NCBI GenBank assembly: GCA_029263455.1
Contig: JAJCXM010000003.1
Coordinates: forward strand, 1 to 64,000
Reading direction: 5' to 3'
DNA from: Holophagae bacterium
GTDB lineage: Bacteria; Acidobacteriota; Holophagae; Acanthopleuribacterales; Acanthopleuribacteraceae
Length of the DNA: 64,000 nucleotides
The position numbers and the translations under genes are program-made. Each line of letters begins with the position of its first letter. Position 1 is the stretch's first letter. Below are positions 43,396-53,689 of the stretch, piece after piece. A model generated the notes under the pieces. That model was given only the letters and a program-made list of their open reading frames with translations. It was not told the DNA's origin and made no database searches.

Positions 43396-46300
43396 GTGAT
43401 TCAACTTCTAGACCAAGAAAAATGGCAGGTTTGGCATCAGGATCCGGATTTCCATTACTACCGCACGTCCACCGTAGATGGCCAGGAAGTTCTGATTAAG
43501 GTCATGAAGAAGACGCACCCTACCTGGGAGGAAAGTGCCGTTCTGCATCGAGAGTTTGACCAAGCAAAAGAACTCGGGCAAGCGCAAATCTTTCATCCTT
43601 TGGGTTTTGTTCAGGCAGCTAATCGGGCGGTTTTGGTTTGGCCATTTATGAGCCAAAAACCGTTAAGCGCGTTTCTAGGAGGATCCGACCCGGAACCTGG
43701 GGTCCATATTGAGTTGTTTATCGCGATTGCCGAGGCGCTCGCCAGCTTGCACCAAGCTGGCTGGGCACACTACCAGCTCAACACCAACGGGATCTGGTTT
43801 GCTGATGGCAAAGCGTTCTTAACGGATCTAAACCGAATCGGACCCTTCAAAAACGAGGAACCGAAACCTTGGTCGAACCGTTATCTGCCCTATCAGGCAC
43901 CTGAACAGTCAGGTCGAACAGCCCAATCACCTGATTTCCGCGCCGATTTTTACGCCTTGGGCTGCGTGTATTTTCAGATCCTTACCGGGCAACCTCCCTT
44001 TAAGGTTGAGGAACCATCCAAACTCGTTCATGCCCATTTAGCCAAAATTCCAACCCCATGCCATGAGTTGGTAAAGGGCATACCAACCGGCCTTAGCCAT
44101 CTGATTCAAGTCTTACTAGATAAATCACCCAAACAGCGTTATCAAAGCGCGTTTGGCGTGTTACAGGACCTCAGAATAGCGGCAGATATATGGGGGGAGA
44201 ACAAGACTTTAACTACTTTTTTTCCCAGTCACCGTCAACACTCTCAGCAGTTTAAGCTATCTCAACGTTTGTTTGGACGTGAGTTAGAGCAGGAACAAGT
44301 TGATCAGGCTTTGGCCCGCGTGCGCTCAGGTGGCTCTGAGCTGGTGTGGATCAGTGGTCCGTCCGGTGTCGGGAAAACCGCGCTCGCCATGGCACTAAAG
44401 GCGAAACAGGGTCCCGAGCGCATCCTTGTTGGACAAGGCGATACACTCGGGCAGGTTCGTCCATACCAAGCGTTACTTGAAGCCATATCGCAGTTCATCC
44501 AACAAGTGATCGGTCTTCCTGATGACGAACTATCTATTTGGCGATCAGACATCCAAAAGGCGCTTGGCGCCAATGCAGCGGTATTGGTCGAAGCCGTTCC
44601 CAGCTTGAAGCTGCTCTTGGACAACGTATCCAAGGTTCCTCAACTTCAAGCCCACCAAAGTAAGAACCGTTTTTTCATGGTCGTTCAGCAACTCTTGACC
44701 TGTCTTGCCCGCAAAGATAGCCCGCTACTTCTTATCATGGACGATTTTGACCAAGCTGATTCCGCCAGCCTTGAGTTGCTGGAATGGGTTCTGCGGCAAC
44801 TTCAGATTCCACATTTCATGGTCGTGGTAACAAGTCAGGACACCCGCGAAACCCCAAACCTTCCATTCAACCAATTTTTATTAGGAGTGGAAGAAAGCGG
44901 TCTACCACTCTTGTCCCTTCATTTACACAACCTTGTGGCCGAGCAGCTCGTCAAATTCTTGGTTGAAAGCCTGGCAATATCCGAGAACCGGGCTGGTACG
45001 CTTGCACAAGTGCTACTTGAAAAAACCCACGGAAACCCATTCTTCGTTCATCAGTTCCTAGCTGATCTGCACCGCCAATCTCTCATTTGGTTGGACATCC
45101 AAGCCGGATGGCATTGGCAAACCGAGCACCTAAACCAAATGGAGGTCACGGATAACGTCGTCGACTTCATCTTGGTGAAGTTGAAGAGATTGAATCCCGA
45201 ACGCCAATACCTGTTGTCGATGGCTGCCTGTCTAGGAAACAGATTTGATGCCGCCATCATGGCAGAAGTACCTGAAATCGCTTCCTCGTTGGAACGTAAC
45301 CTGCCCTATTTCGTGCAGCAAGAATTGATCATCCCCGAATTGGGTCCAAGCCAACCAGAAATGGGGTCCACGACAAGCTATCAATTTGCTCATGTTCGGA
45401 TTCGCGCCGCCGCCTTGTCGCTGCAAGCAGCCAATACAATTGCCAAGATTCATTTCGAGTTATCGCAGGTTTTCCAAGTGTTATGGACCTCAGATCCTGA
45501 GGTTCTTAACGAATTACTTTTCCACTTAAAGGCAGGTCTCGCATGGCGGCCTGACGGCGTTAACCCTGCGGAGGCATGTCGTTGGAATTTACGCGCTGGC
45601 CGTAAAGCACGCGCATCGGGCGCCAACAAGGCTGCATCTGAGTTTCTTGAAGATGCTATCGACCTGTTCAACCATACTTGGTGGGGAAATGACTACGAGT
45701 TTTCGTTTGAGTTGTTCCTGACGGCAGCTGAGTGTGCGTACCTCATCGCCCAATTCGAGCGCGCGGAACACCACTTCAACGAGCTTTTCAAGAACGCTCA
45801 TTCGGCCATAGATCATTGCCGAATACTGAACCTAAAGGTAGTCCTCAATACCCATCGCGATCGTGCCGACGACGCCGTTAAGTTTGGTCTAGAAGCACTA
45901 GCGTTGCTTGGTGTAAAGATCCCACTCCGTCCAAAAAAGTGGCAGTTGGCTCTCGCCATGATTCGCATCCGATGGCTGTTGCTTAGGCATCGTTTTAAAT
46001 TGACTGAAATGAACAAAATGGCTGATGACAGCATGGCCTTAGCCATGGAGATTTGCGGCAACCTTCAAGCACCCGCCTACATACTCAATTCAGATTTGTA
46101 TGCCAAGGTCACCTTCACGATGGTGGAAATCACCCTTCGCAATGGAACGAGGTCTATTAGCTCCGTGGCCTTCATCAATTTCAGTGTCGTCACCGGAAGT
46201 GCCTTAGGCGACTATAAACTTGGCCGCAAATACGCCAACTTTGCCCTTAAATGGAGTACAGAATTTCAAGACAATTGGAGTCGAGGTAGATGTCAATTGA

Positions 46301-48591
46301 TCTTTGGCGCCGTCATCAACCATTGGATGAAACCTGCGGCTCAGAACTTGGAATACTTGGCTACAGCCCGCATTCTCAACCAGGAGTCGGGCGACCTTTT
46401 GGGTGTCAGCTACGCTAGCCATTTCGAGACCATGACACGTTGGGTCACCGGTCAGCCCATCGACAGTGTGCTGGGCCGAGTAGATCAACTGATCCAGTGG
46501 ACCGAATCATTACGTTACACGCACTACGGGCTGGATGCTGTTGCTCAAATGGCGCGCAACCTTAAAGGATTAACCCATTCATTTGGGTCATTTTCAGACG
46601 AGTCATTTGACGAAGAATCCTGGTGTGAAGTGGCGCTCAATGCCGTTAATGTTGTGGAGGCTGTGCTTTACCGTGTCATCAAGATGCAGGCTACCTACCT
46701 CTCCGGGCAATGGACCGAAACGCTGGCTCAATCTAGGGCAACGGAACCTCATCTTTTTAGTGTGCTTGGTCAATTGATCCTGCCCCAATACCACTTCTAC
46801 ACTTTCTTGGCATTATGTGCAGCTAATCCGAGCTCGATGGCACGCAATGATAATAAATCGGCATTGAAGCACCTGTCTAAGATGAAGAAGTGGGCCGCTG
46901 TTGGACCTGAAAATTTCGCGCACCTCTATCACCTGATGCAAGCGGAATGGGCCAAACGCTCCGCTGACCATGTTGAATCCGAAAAACAATATGAGCAGGC
47001 TATTATTGCAGCGCGTCACAACGGCTTTATCCAAGACGAAGCTCTTGCCCACGAACGTTACGGGGTTTATCTGTGGGAACGCAGCAAGAAATTAAGCGCT
47101 CGTGCCTATTTCGAAGAGGCAATTCGACTTTACAGGGCTTGGGGCGCTGAGGCTAAGTGTAAACACCTGCTACGCACATGTCCTGCCTTCAAGAAGAACG
47201 ATTCGAGTGAATCCATATTTCAAAAGCAAACCGTTCAATCGCTGCAAGCAGATGCGCTTGACTTGAACACGGTTCTTAAAGGGGCCCAAACCCTTAGTGG
47301 TGAAATGCGTGAGGATCGCCTCATCGAAACCATCATGGATATGGCCATGGAATCGGCAGGCGCACAAATGGGAGCGTTGGTATTTTCTAACGATGATCAA
47401 CTGCAATTGGCGTGTCTGGTTAGAGCAGGAAAGCATGAAGCCGTTCATACCGACAGCCTGCAAAGTGGTCAGGCATTGGCGATCGGACCTCTTCATTTCG
47501 CCATGCGCACAAAGGAAGCCCTTGTTCTTGATGATGCCTTTAAAGATCCTCGATTTTCGAATGACAGCTATATCCATAACCACAAAACACGCTCTCTCGT
47601 ATGTGCCCCCTTACATCTCAAGGGACGACTATTAGGCATGCTTTATTTGGAGAACAATGCATTGACCCACGCATTCACGCCGAGCCGAATAGGTATTTTG
47701 CAGTGGCTTGGAACTCAGGCGGCCATCGCCCTGGAGAATGCCAGGCTTTATGCTGACATGGAGAGCCATTCGCAGCGATTGGAACAAAGAGTAGCTGAGC
47801 GTACGCTCGTTATTCAGGAAAAAAACCAGCAAATTCTTTCCAGTATTCGTTATGCGCAACGGATTCAGGAGTCATTGCTTCCCTCCGAGGCGATGCTGAA
47901 TGATCACATCACCGAAAAATTCTTAATATTCAAACCGCGTGACCTTGTTTCCGGTGATTTCTTCTGGGTTCGCAACGAAGGGTCCTTGTTAGTTGCGGTG
48001 GTTGATTGCACGGGCCACGGAGTTCCAGGCGCTTTTATGTCCTTGGTAGGTTTGTCGTTACTTAACCAAATTGTCAGTCGTCATATGGCTAACGATCCCG
48101 CCAGTATCTTGACCCAGTTAGATGTCTTGGTTCGAAACACTCTGAAGCAATCTGACGGCCCGGGCCACACCTCTGAAGGCATGGATGTAGCCCTATGCCA
48201 ATGGTTTCCTGAAGAAGGCCGCCTGATATTTGCTGGAGCTAAACGCCCCCTGTACATTGTCCGAAGCAAGGCTGGTTCTTCCACATTAGAGGAAGTTAAA
48301 GGCGATAATCGGACCATTGGAGGCTATGGCAAGACCAAGAGTTCCACCTACCACAACCGCGAATGTCTCGTGCAACCGGGCGATATGCTCTACCTGGCGA
48401 GCGACGGGTTCGCTGATCAGAACGATCCCCAAAACAAGAAGTACGGCAGCAAGACACTCAAAATCCTGCTCAGTCAGATCGCCTCGTGGGATGTAGAAAC
48501 CCAGAAAGAGACGTTAGTTCACGAACTCAACCGGCACCAAGGGAATGAAGCTCAGCGCGACGACATTACGCTGCTAGGGCTAAGACTCTGA
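43396..48591 (+). CDS. Giant sensor phosphatase: pseudokinase, ATPase, TPR, GAF, PP2C
   Basis: A 1731-aa cytosolic protein. Residues 1-265 are a protein-kinase fold with Lys35 (VLIK) and an APE motif, but the catalytic loop reads HYQLNTN instead of HRDLKxxN and DFG reads DLN, so it is probably a pseudokinase. Residues about 292-570 are a STAND-type AAA ATPase (Walker A GPSGVGKT at 321-328, Walker B LLLIMDDFD). A long TPR-like helical region follows, then a GAF domain (about 1305-1450), a coiled coil and a SpoIIE/PP2C phosphatase (about 1495-1731) with all metal Asp residues: SGDFFW, VDCTGHG, SDGFAD, RDDITL. It may replace SiaA as the phosphatase for the SiaC homologue. The start is GTG with AGGA 11 nt upstream. 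Confidence 0.9.
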   Translation: MIQLLDQEKWQVWHQDPDFHYYRTSTVDGQEVLIKVMKKTHPTWEESAVLHREFDQAKELGQAQIFHPLGFVQAANRAVLVWPFMSQKPLSAFLGGSDPEPGVHIELFIAIAEALASLHQAGWAHYQLNTNGIWFADGKAFLTDLNRIGPFKNEEPKPWSNRYLPYQAPEQSGRTAQSPDFRADFYALGCVYFQILTGQPPFKVEEPSKLVHAHLAKIPTPCHELVKGIPTGLSHLIQVLLDKSPKQRYQSAFGVLQDLRIAADIWGENKTLTTFFPSHRQHSQQFKLSQRLFGRELEQEQVDQALARVRSGGSELVWISGPSGVGKTALAMALKAKQGPERILVGQGDTLGQVRPYQALLEAISQFIQQVIGLPDDELSIWRSDIQKALGANAAVLVEAVPSLKLLLDNVSKVPQLQAHQSKNRFFMVVQQLLTCLARKDSPLLLIMDDFDQADSASLELLEWVLRQLQIPHFMVVVTSQDTRETPNLPFNQFLLGVEESGLPLLSLHLHNLVAEQLVKFLVESLAISENRAGTLAQVLLEKTHGNPFFVHQFLADLHRQSLIWLDIQAGWHWQTEHLNQMEVTDNVVDFILVKLKRLNPERQYLLSMAACLGNRFDAAIMAEVPEIASSLERNLPYFVQQELIIPELGPSQPEMGSTTSYQFAHVRIRAAALSLQAANTIAKIHFELSQVFQVLWTSDPEVLNELLFHLKAGLAWRPDGVNPAEACRWNLRAGRKARASGANKAASEFLEDAIDLFNHTWWGNDYEFSFELFLTAAECAYLIAQFERAEHHFNELFKNAHSAIDHCRILNLKVVLNTHRDRADDAVKFGLEALALLGVKIPLRPKKWQLALAMIRIRWLLLRHRFKLTEMNKMADDSMALAMEICGNLQAPAYILNSDLYAKVTFTMVEITLRNGTRSISSVAFINFSVVTGSALGDYKLGRKYANFALKWSTEFQDNWSRGRCQLIFGAVINHWMKPAAQNLEYLATARILNQESGDLLGVSYASHFETMTRWVTGQPIDSVLGRVDQLIQWTESLRYTHYGLDAVAQMARNLKGLTHSFGSFSDESFDEESWCEVALNAVNVVEAVLYRVIKMQATYLSGQWTETLAQSRATEPHLFSVLGQLILPQYHFYTFLALCAANPSSMARNDNKSALKHLSKMKKWAAVGPENFAHLYHLMQAEWAKRSADHVESEKQYEQAIIAARHNGFIQDEALAHERYGVYLWERSKKLSARAYFEEAIRLYRAWGAEAKCKHLLRTCPAFKKNDSSESIFQKQTVQSLQADALDLNTVLKGAQTLSGEMREDRLIETIMDMAMESAGAQMGALVFSNDDQLQLACLVRAGKHEAVHTDSLQSGQALAIGPLHFAMRTKEALVLDDAFKDPRFSNDSYIHNHKTRSLVCAPLHLKGRLLGMLYLENNALTHAFTPSRIGILQWLGTQAAIALENARLYADMESHSQRLEQRVAERTLVIQEKNQQILSSIRYAQRIQESLLPSEAMLNDHITEKFLIFKPRDLVSGDFFWVRNEGSLLVAVVDCTGHGVPGAFMSLVGLSLLNQIVSRHMANDPASILTQLDVLVRNTLKQSDGPGHTSEGMDVALCQWFPEEGRLIFAGAKRPLYIVRSKAGSSTLEEVKGDNRTIGGYGKTKSSTYHNRECLVQPGDMLYLASDGFADQNDPQNKKYGSKTLKILLSQIASWDVETQKETLVHELNRHQGNEAQRDDITLLGLRL

Positions 48592-48993
48592 TCAATCGAC
48601 GCTTGGTTTTTCCTCTTCTGTAGGACAGAAAATGATCGGGACTCTGATGTCCTCGGCAAATTCTTTTCCAGACTCCAGCATGTCATCATCATCTGGTTCA
48701 TACAGCCACTTCACTACCACTTCGCCTTGCTGCTCGACATAGGACTCTAGAATCTTGAATAGGTCGATAATGCATTTAAGTGAACTGGTATTTAGGTAAT
48801 CAAATTTCAGGTTGAGCGCGATGGGCTTTTGAATCTCAGCCACATACTGCTGAATCCATTCATAAATTGGCGTAAAGAATTCGAAGGCGTTCTCAGGATA
48901 CGAAGAACCTTCCATTTCCAATAACCCTCGACTAGCAGAAAAAGAAACAGCCAACGTGTATTTGGTCTTGGCTATGGATAGATCTTCCATCAC
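48592..48993 (-). CDS. siaC: SiaC-like regulatory phosphoprotein (DUF1987)
   Basis: A 133-aa protein with the SiaC hallmarks SSYPENAFEFF and YLNTSSLKCIIDLFKILE. In P. aeruginosa SiaC the threonine in the equivalent NTSS is the phosphosite (T68); here it is Thr69, or 68 if the second Met is the start. Unphosphorylated SiaC activates the diguanylate cyclase SiaD. Its stop abuts the stop of the giant phosphatase gene, and it follows the diguanylate cyclase gene after 64 nt on the same strand. Confidence 0.88.
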   Translation of the reverse strand: MMEDLSIAKTKYTLAVSFSASRGLLEMEGSSYPENAFEFFTPIYEWIQQYVAEIQKPIALNLKFDYLNTSSLKCIIDLFKILESYVEQQGEVVVKWLYEPDDDDMLESGKEFAEDIRVPIIFCPTEEEKPSVD

Positions 48994-49057
48994 CCTACTC
49001 TGACCCCCGAAATTTTGAATGTCACTATATCAGTCAAGCGCATTGGCAGCAACGCGT

Positions 49058-49798
49058 TCATGGTGATACGCCATCGATCACCATTTGGTTGCGACCTCTA
49101 ATCTTGGCCTCATACATCGCCTGATCGGCGCGTAACAAGAACACGTCTCGGTTAACATCCCGTGTACTTGAGAACTGGGCTAATCCAAGACTGATCGTGA
49201 TCGTAATTTTGTGCACACCGATAGCAAAAGGATCGGCGCTAACTAGCGTCCGTATCTTTTCGGCGACCAGTGCTGCATCGGCAACTTCAATTCCAGGTAG
49301 GATCAAGAGAAACTCTTCGCCCCCGTAACGGCCAAACGTGTCTTGCTGCCGAACCTGACCTTTAATTCGCTGCGAGACGGAGCGCAGGACTTCATCACCG
49401 ACTTGATGTCCAAATTCATCATTGATTTGTTTGAAATGATCTAGATCGATTAGGATTAGAGCAAGTGGCGAGTCATGTCTTAAGGCCTTGGCAAACTCTT
49501 TTCCATATTGATCCATCAAGTAATAACGATTATTGACCTCAGTCAAAGAATCAAAGATAGCAAGATGGTAATTCTCGCGGTTTAGGCGTTCGATTTCTTC
49601 TTTGGCTTTAATCAAACGTCTGTAGCTGAGATCGCCCGCTGCTGTAAGTTTCATGCTATCGCGTAGCAGCGACGCAAATTGGTCGCACAGCGCAATGTAT
49701 GCGGATCGCCAGGCGTCCACACTTTCATTGGCTGACGCTCTATCTTGTTCGATAAGTAACTGGGCTTCATTTAGAACGTTCTGTTCCGCTTTGAACAT
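49058..49798 (-). CDS. Diguanylate cyclase (GGDEF), SiaD-like output
   Basis: A 246-aa protein with an N-terminal helical region of about 90 residues and a GGDEF domain. The active site is GGEEF (RYGGEEFLLILPG), with an RxxD product-inhibition site (RQQD) five residues before it. DSLTEVNNRYYL and IDLDHFKQINDEFGHQVGDEVL are typical. It makes c-di-GMP. Its position before siaC suggests the role SiaD has in Pseudomonas. I chose ATG 49798 (GGA upstream); ATG 49828 and TTG 49849 are alternatives. Confidence 0.9.
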   Translation of the reverse strand: MFKAEQNVLNEAQLLIEQDRASANESVDAWRSAYIALCDQFASLLRDSMKLTAAGDLSYRRLIKAKEEIERLNRENYHLAIFDSLTEVNNRYYLMDQYGKEFAKALRHDSPLALILIDLDHFKQINDEFGHQVGDEVLRSVSQRIKGQVRQQDTFGRYGGEEFLLILPGIEVADAALVAEKIRTLVSADPFAIGVHKITITISLGLAQFSSTRDVNRDVFLLRADQAMYEAKIRGRNQMVIDGVSP

Positions 49799-50105
49799 AT
49801 ACTTTTTCCGTGGTTTGATGTTAATCATGCAGAGATTGAACCTATTCAAGCGTTAAATAAACGCACTTTCCAGTCAAGCATAAACCACCACGCAACACTC
49901 CCCAACGGTTTTGTCGCATGTGCGATGGCAAAAACGTAAAAATACGTCGCGTTAGCCGAAGTTGCAGACTTCGACTTCAAATAAATAAGACCCACTCCGA
50001 ACTTAGGCCGATTGAAACCCTTCCGGTCAGCTTGACTGATGACCTCAATTAGTCGAAACTAAACCGGTTAAACTGACGTTCTAAAGGGATTTTCGAGGGC
50101 CTGGA

Positions 50106-52505
50106 ATGAACATTGTCCTGTTGACTATGTTTAGCATTATGCAAAGCAATACAGGTGGGATCAAACTTGAGATAAGTGGTGGTCCACTCGCAAAGCCCGT
50201 GTTTGTCAGCATATACAATCCAGATCAGCGATTGACATTGGCACAAGAAGTTCTTGAAGCAACTCACATAGAGTTAAGTGACCTAAGTACAGGTACCTAC
50301 CGAATGACGGTTACCAGCGGTTCACAGCTTGTTCAAAGCCACAAAATCCTGGTCACATCGAATCAGGTCACTCAAATCGACTTAGATCTAGATCTACTCT
50401 TAACGGTAGATGACGTCCTCACCGTGCATGCGGTTTCCAGACGCAAACAGAATATATTGAAGGCGCCAGCAGCCGTTTCTGTTATTCGCGGCTTTGACCT
50501 TGAGGCAGGCTCACAAGCCGGCCAACTCCCCTTTGCGCTAAACCATTTGCCAGGGGTACAAATTAGCCAAACCGGGACCTTTGATTTCAACATCAACACA
50601 CGCGGTTTGAATTCTTTTCTCAATCGCCGAGTCGTGGTCTTGCTTGACGGACGAAACACCGCCGTCACGCAATTGGGCAATCAAGAATGGTTCGCCATGG
50701 GATTGGCACCTCAAGATATTGAAAGTATGGAGTTGGTACACGGCCCTGGCTCGGCCCTCTACGGAGCTAATGCATTTAATGGGATTCTAGATATCCGCAG
50801 CAAAGCACCTGCCGATAACCCAGGTGGCAGCCTACAACTGACGCTAGGCGAGCAGGACATGTGGGGAGGCCACCTCCAGCATAATTGGCGTATCAGTGAC
50901 CGATTAGCCATTGGCATTAAAGCGGGCACCTTTTTTTCAGATCAGTGGGAACAATCCCGCACGGCCGACGATCCCGTCGAATACCCAGGCGTTCCTACCG
51001 AAGTTCTACCGCTTGATCGTCCTGGCTTGGCGCCCAACGGAACGACCGTCAACTTGGATACTCGTCTCGAGAGTCGTCACGCCTCGCTTAGATTGGATTT
51101 CCGGCCCAATCAAACGTGGCTTATGACTGCCGAGCTAGGGACCGCGGTGGCCGAAAATTTTGTCGGTGTCGCCGACATTGGCAGAGGCCACATACGCGAG
51201 GTAGAAAGGCCCTGGGCGCGCCTGGCAGCTGAAACAGAATCCCTGCATTTCTCGTTCTGGCGTACAGAACGCAAGACACCGGAAGATGAACATTTCCTCG
51301 CATCAGGAGGCATTCTCTGGGAAGACAGTTATGACCAACAGGCAGAGTTGACTTGGGATCCCCTGCTCCCAAATGATGATTTCACTTTGGTTGTTGGGGC
51401 CAGTTACCATTGGCAGAACCTCGACACTTCCAAACCTGGTGATCCGGAAAATCGGCAATCATCCATTCAGGAGCCTGTTAAAGCGGATCAACAATCCCTA
51501 TTCTCCCAAGTAACTTGGCAGCCTAATGCTGAATGGGAGGTCGTGCTCGCTGATCGCTATGATCGATCTAGCCTCCACCCCAGTCGTCATTCGCCGAAAG
51601 CGGCGCTGGTATGGATTCCCAGACCCAATCAAAGCCTTAGGCTGACCTATAACAAAGCCTTTCAACCACCCAGTTTTCCGGACTTCTTTCTCTACGCACA
51701 AGCGGGAGCACTTAATTTGAGTGGCCTGGAAGAAGCACTAGAATCCGCCGTTGGTCAATCTCTACCCACTGATTTTGGGCTCACGCCCATCTTGGCGGTA
51801 GGCAATCAATCGCTTGAGGTGGAACGAATCGAAACAATCGAATTAGGCTATCGTGGCTTATTGGCAAACAGTTGGTTTGCGACTTGTAATATTTATCGCA
51901 GTGAGGCACACGATTTTGTCACCGAACTGCTACCGGGCGCTAATCCTAATATCGCGCCTTACCAACTACCAGCTTCCTTGCCAGACGCACTTGCGCCTAT
52001 TATTCTGAATGCGTTACAAGGCGCGCTGGGCCCTTTTTACGCCGGGCTCGCCAATGCGGCAGATGGTTCTCCATATCTGGCTCTTAGTTATACCAACGCC
52101 GGTAAAGTTAATTTGACAGGCATTGATGCGTCCTTGATATGGACGCCGACCCAATCCTGGCAGTTTGATGGTTTTTATCATTGGCTTGATTACGACAGCC
52201 AAGATGAAAACCTTGCTTCAAACGCTCCAAGCCGGAGCCTGGGAGTGGGTTTTGTATTTACGCAACCGAAATGGAACGCGAGTTCGCACTTGAATTTCCG
52301 TAATGGTTACGATTCCGCAGGCGGAATATTCGCTGGCTATGTGCCGAAATACACGGCATGGGACGCACAAGTTTCTTACCAAATCACCAGACAATGGCAG
52401 TTGTTATTTAACGGCAGTAATTTGCTGGACGACGCCCATTATGACCAGTTTGGCGGTGCTTTGATCGGTCGCATGACTAGCTTGAGCTGCCGCTTGACTT
52501 GGTAG
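50106..52505 (+). CDS. TonB-dependent outer-membrane receptor
   Basis: A 799-aa protein. A carboxypeptidase-regulatory-like domain at 18-95 is followed by a plug domain (KAPAAVSVIRGFDLEAG, NHLPGVQISQTG, LDGRNTAV, MELVHGPGSALYGANAFNGILDI) and a 22-strand-type barrel, ending RMTSLSCRLTW with a terminal aromatic residue. It imports a siderophore or other large ligand with TonB energy. GAGGG lies ahead of the ATG. The signal peptide is short and not typical. No iron-regulator site is obvious; it is divergent from the diguanylate cyclase gene. Confidence 0.93.
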   Translation: MNIVLLTMFSIMQSNTGGIKLEISGGPLAKPVFVSIYNPDQRLTLAQEVLEATHIELSDLSTGTYRMTVTSGSQLVQSHKILVTSNQVTQIDLDLDLLLTVDDVLTVHAVSRRKQNILKAPAAVSVIRGFDLEAGSQAGQLPFALNHLPGVQISQTGTFDFNINTRGLNSFLNRRVVVLLDGRNTAVTQLGNQEWFAMGLAPQDIESMELVHGPGSALYGANAFNGILDIRSKAPADNPGGSLQLTLGEQDMWGGHLQHNWRISDRLAIGIKAGTFFSDQWEQSRTADDPVEYPGVPTEVLPLDRPGLAPNGTTVNLDTRLESRHASLRLDFRPNQTWLMTAELGTAVAENFVGVADIGRGHIREVERPWARLAAETESLHFSFWRTERKTPEDEHFLASGGILWEDSYDQQAELTWDPLLPNDDFTLVVGASYHWQNLDTSKPGDPENRQSSIQEPVKADQQSLFSQVTWQPNAEWEVVLADRYDRSSLHPSRHSPKAALVWIPRPNQSLRLTYNKAFQPPSFPDFFLYAQAGALNLSGLEEALESAVGQSLPTDFGLTPILAVGNQSLEVERIETIELGYRGLLANSWFATCNIYRSEAHDFVTELLPGANPNIAPYQLPASLPDALAPIILNALQGALGPFYAGLANAADGSPYLALSYTNAGKVNLTGIDASLIWTPTQSWQFDGFYHWLDYDSQDENLASNAPSRSLGVGFVFTQPKWNASSHLNFRNGYDSAGGIFAGYVPKYTAWDAQVSYQITRQWQLLFNGSNLLDDAHYDQFGGALIGRMTSLSCRLTW

Positions 52506-52560
52506 AATATGAGCTTGTTTTCAGCGCCCCATAGATTTGAATTCGGTCACACTGAACCGT

Positions 52561-53514
52561 CTAATCTGTTGACAAGATACGGCCGATGACTTCGTCGACC
52601 AATTCGGTTACCACATCGGGTCGCCGAGAATTGACATGCTGACTATCAAGCCAGATCATGGTCTTGGGTTCAGCTGCCAAGTCAAAAAGCAGATCAACAC
52701 TGGCCCGTGGAATCAATTCATCCTCACTCGCGCCAATCAGTACGAATTGTCTTGGCGAAATATCGGCTACGTAACGGCCCGGATCTAAGTGACGAACAAG
52801 CAACGATGAAGCCTGTACGAGAGACTCCCGTATAAACTTTGGTCTAACTCGATGCCCTGCACTGCGCAGAAGTAAGGGGACATCAGCGCCACCATGGACA
52901 CACCACACGCGGTCGAATCGATCGTCCAACGCCCCAGCCGCACAAACCAACACCGCGCCTAGACTTACGCCTACCAACTCGATTTGATCTGCATTTAGGT
53001 CAGGGCGAGTTTCCATATAATCCACAGCCGCGCACAAAGCAGGGACGACATCATGCAGCGCGCTAATGAGCTGTCGCAGATTCGTCAAATAGTCCAGCCC
53101 GTGCAAATCAATATCACCAAAGTAGGGGTAGTCCACAGCCACAAATGTCATCTCATCTTGCTGCGGGATCAGTTCGATCGCACTTCGCCCCTTAGTGAGT
53201 CCACCCAACAAGAAAACCAAACGTGAAGAATGAATGCGTGCAGGCATGATGGCTATTTTCAACGTTGATGTGCCCGCTGCGCCAATGTCGACCCACTCAA
53301 TATGCGAATCATCTGTCCGAATACTGACCTGTGATGGATCGATCGATTGACGTCGCTGCTGCACGTAGTCAGAAAAGGATCCAAACCACAAATCGATGGG
53401 CATCAAATAACCGTAAGAAACACTCAAAATAGCGATTATCAAAAGGCATGCGCGAAGCAACCAGCGCCTTCTGCGATGCCAAATGGCTATTTCTTGAGCA
53501 CTTTTTTTCGTCAT
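52561..53514 (-). CDS. Membrane-anchored alpha/beta-hydrolase
   Basis: A 317-aa protein with an N-terminal membrane anchor (LLRACLLIIAILSVSYGYLM) after a basic stretch. The hydrolase triad is plausible: GVSLGA elbow (Ser near residue 186), Asp in GASEDELIP, and His in DSQHVN. The domain should face the periplasm. Substrate unknown. It stands alone, convergent to the TonB receptor gene. Confidence 0.8.
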   Translation of the reverse strand: MTKKSAQEIAIWHRRRRWLLRACLLIIAILSVSYGYLMPIDLWFGSFSDYVQQRRQSIDPSQVSIRTDDSHIEWVDIGAAGTSTLKIAIMPARIHSSRLVFLLGGLTKGRSAIELIPQQDEMTFVAVDYPYFGDIDLHGLDYLTNLRQLISALHDVVPALCAAVDYMETRPDLNADQIELVGVSLGAVLVCAAGALDDRFDRVWCVHGGADVPLLLRSAGHRVRPKFIRESLVQASSLLVRHLDPGRYVADISPRQFVLIGASEDELIPRASVDLLFDLAAEPKTMIWLDSQHVNSRRPDVVTELVDEVIGRILSTD

Positions 53515-53689
53515 AAATGAACGACCCGTTGTTGGTTTGTGATTATGGCATGGTTAATCTCTTGTACGCTTGGCACGATTCGTTATGGTGTTTGTTGCTA
53601 ACTAGACGTAAGTATTATTGGTCCACACCAAAATCAACTAAACCAGCTTAAAACTCGTAACGTTAACCTTCCATCCGCTGGAGGAATAC

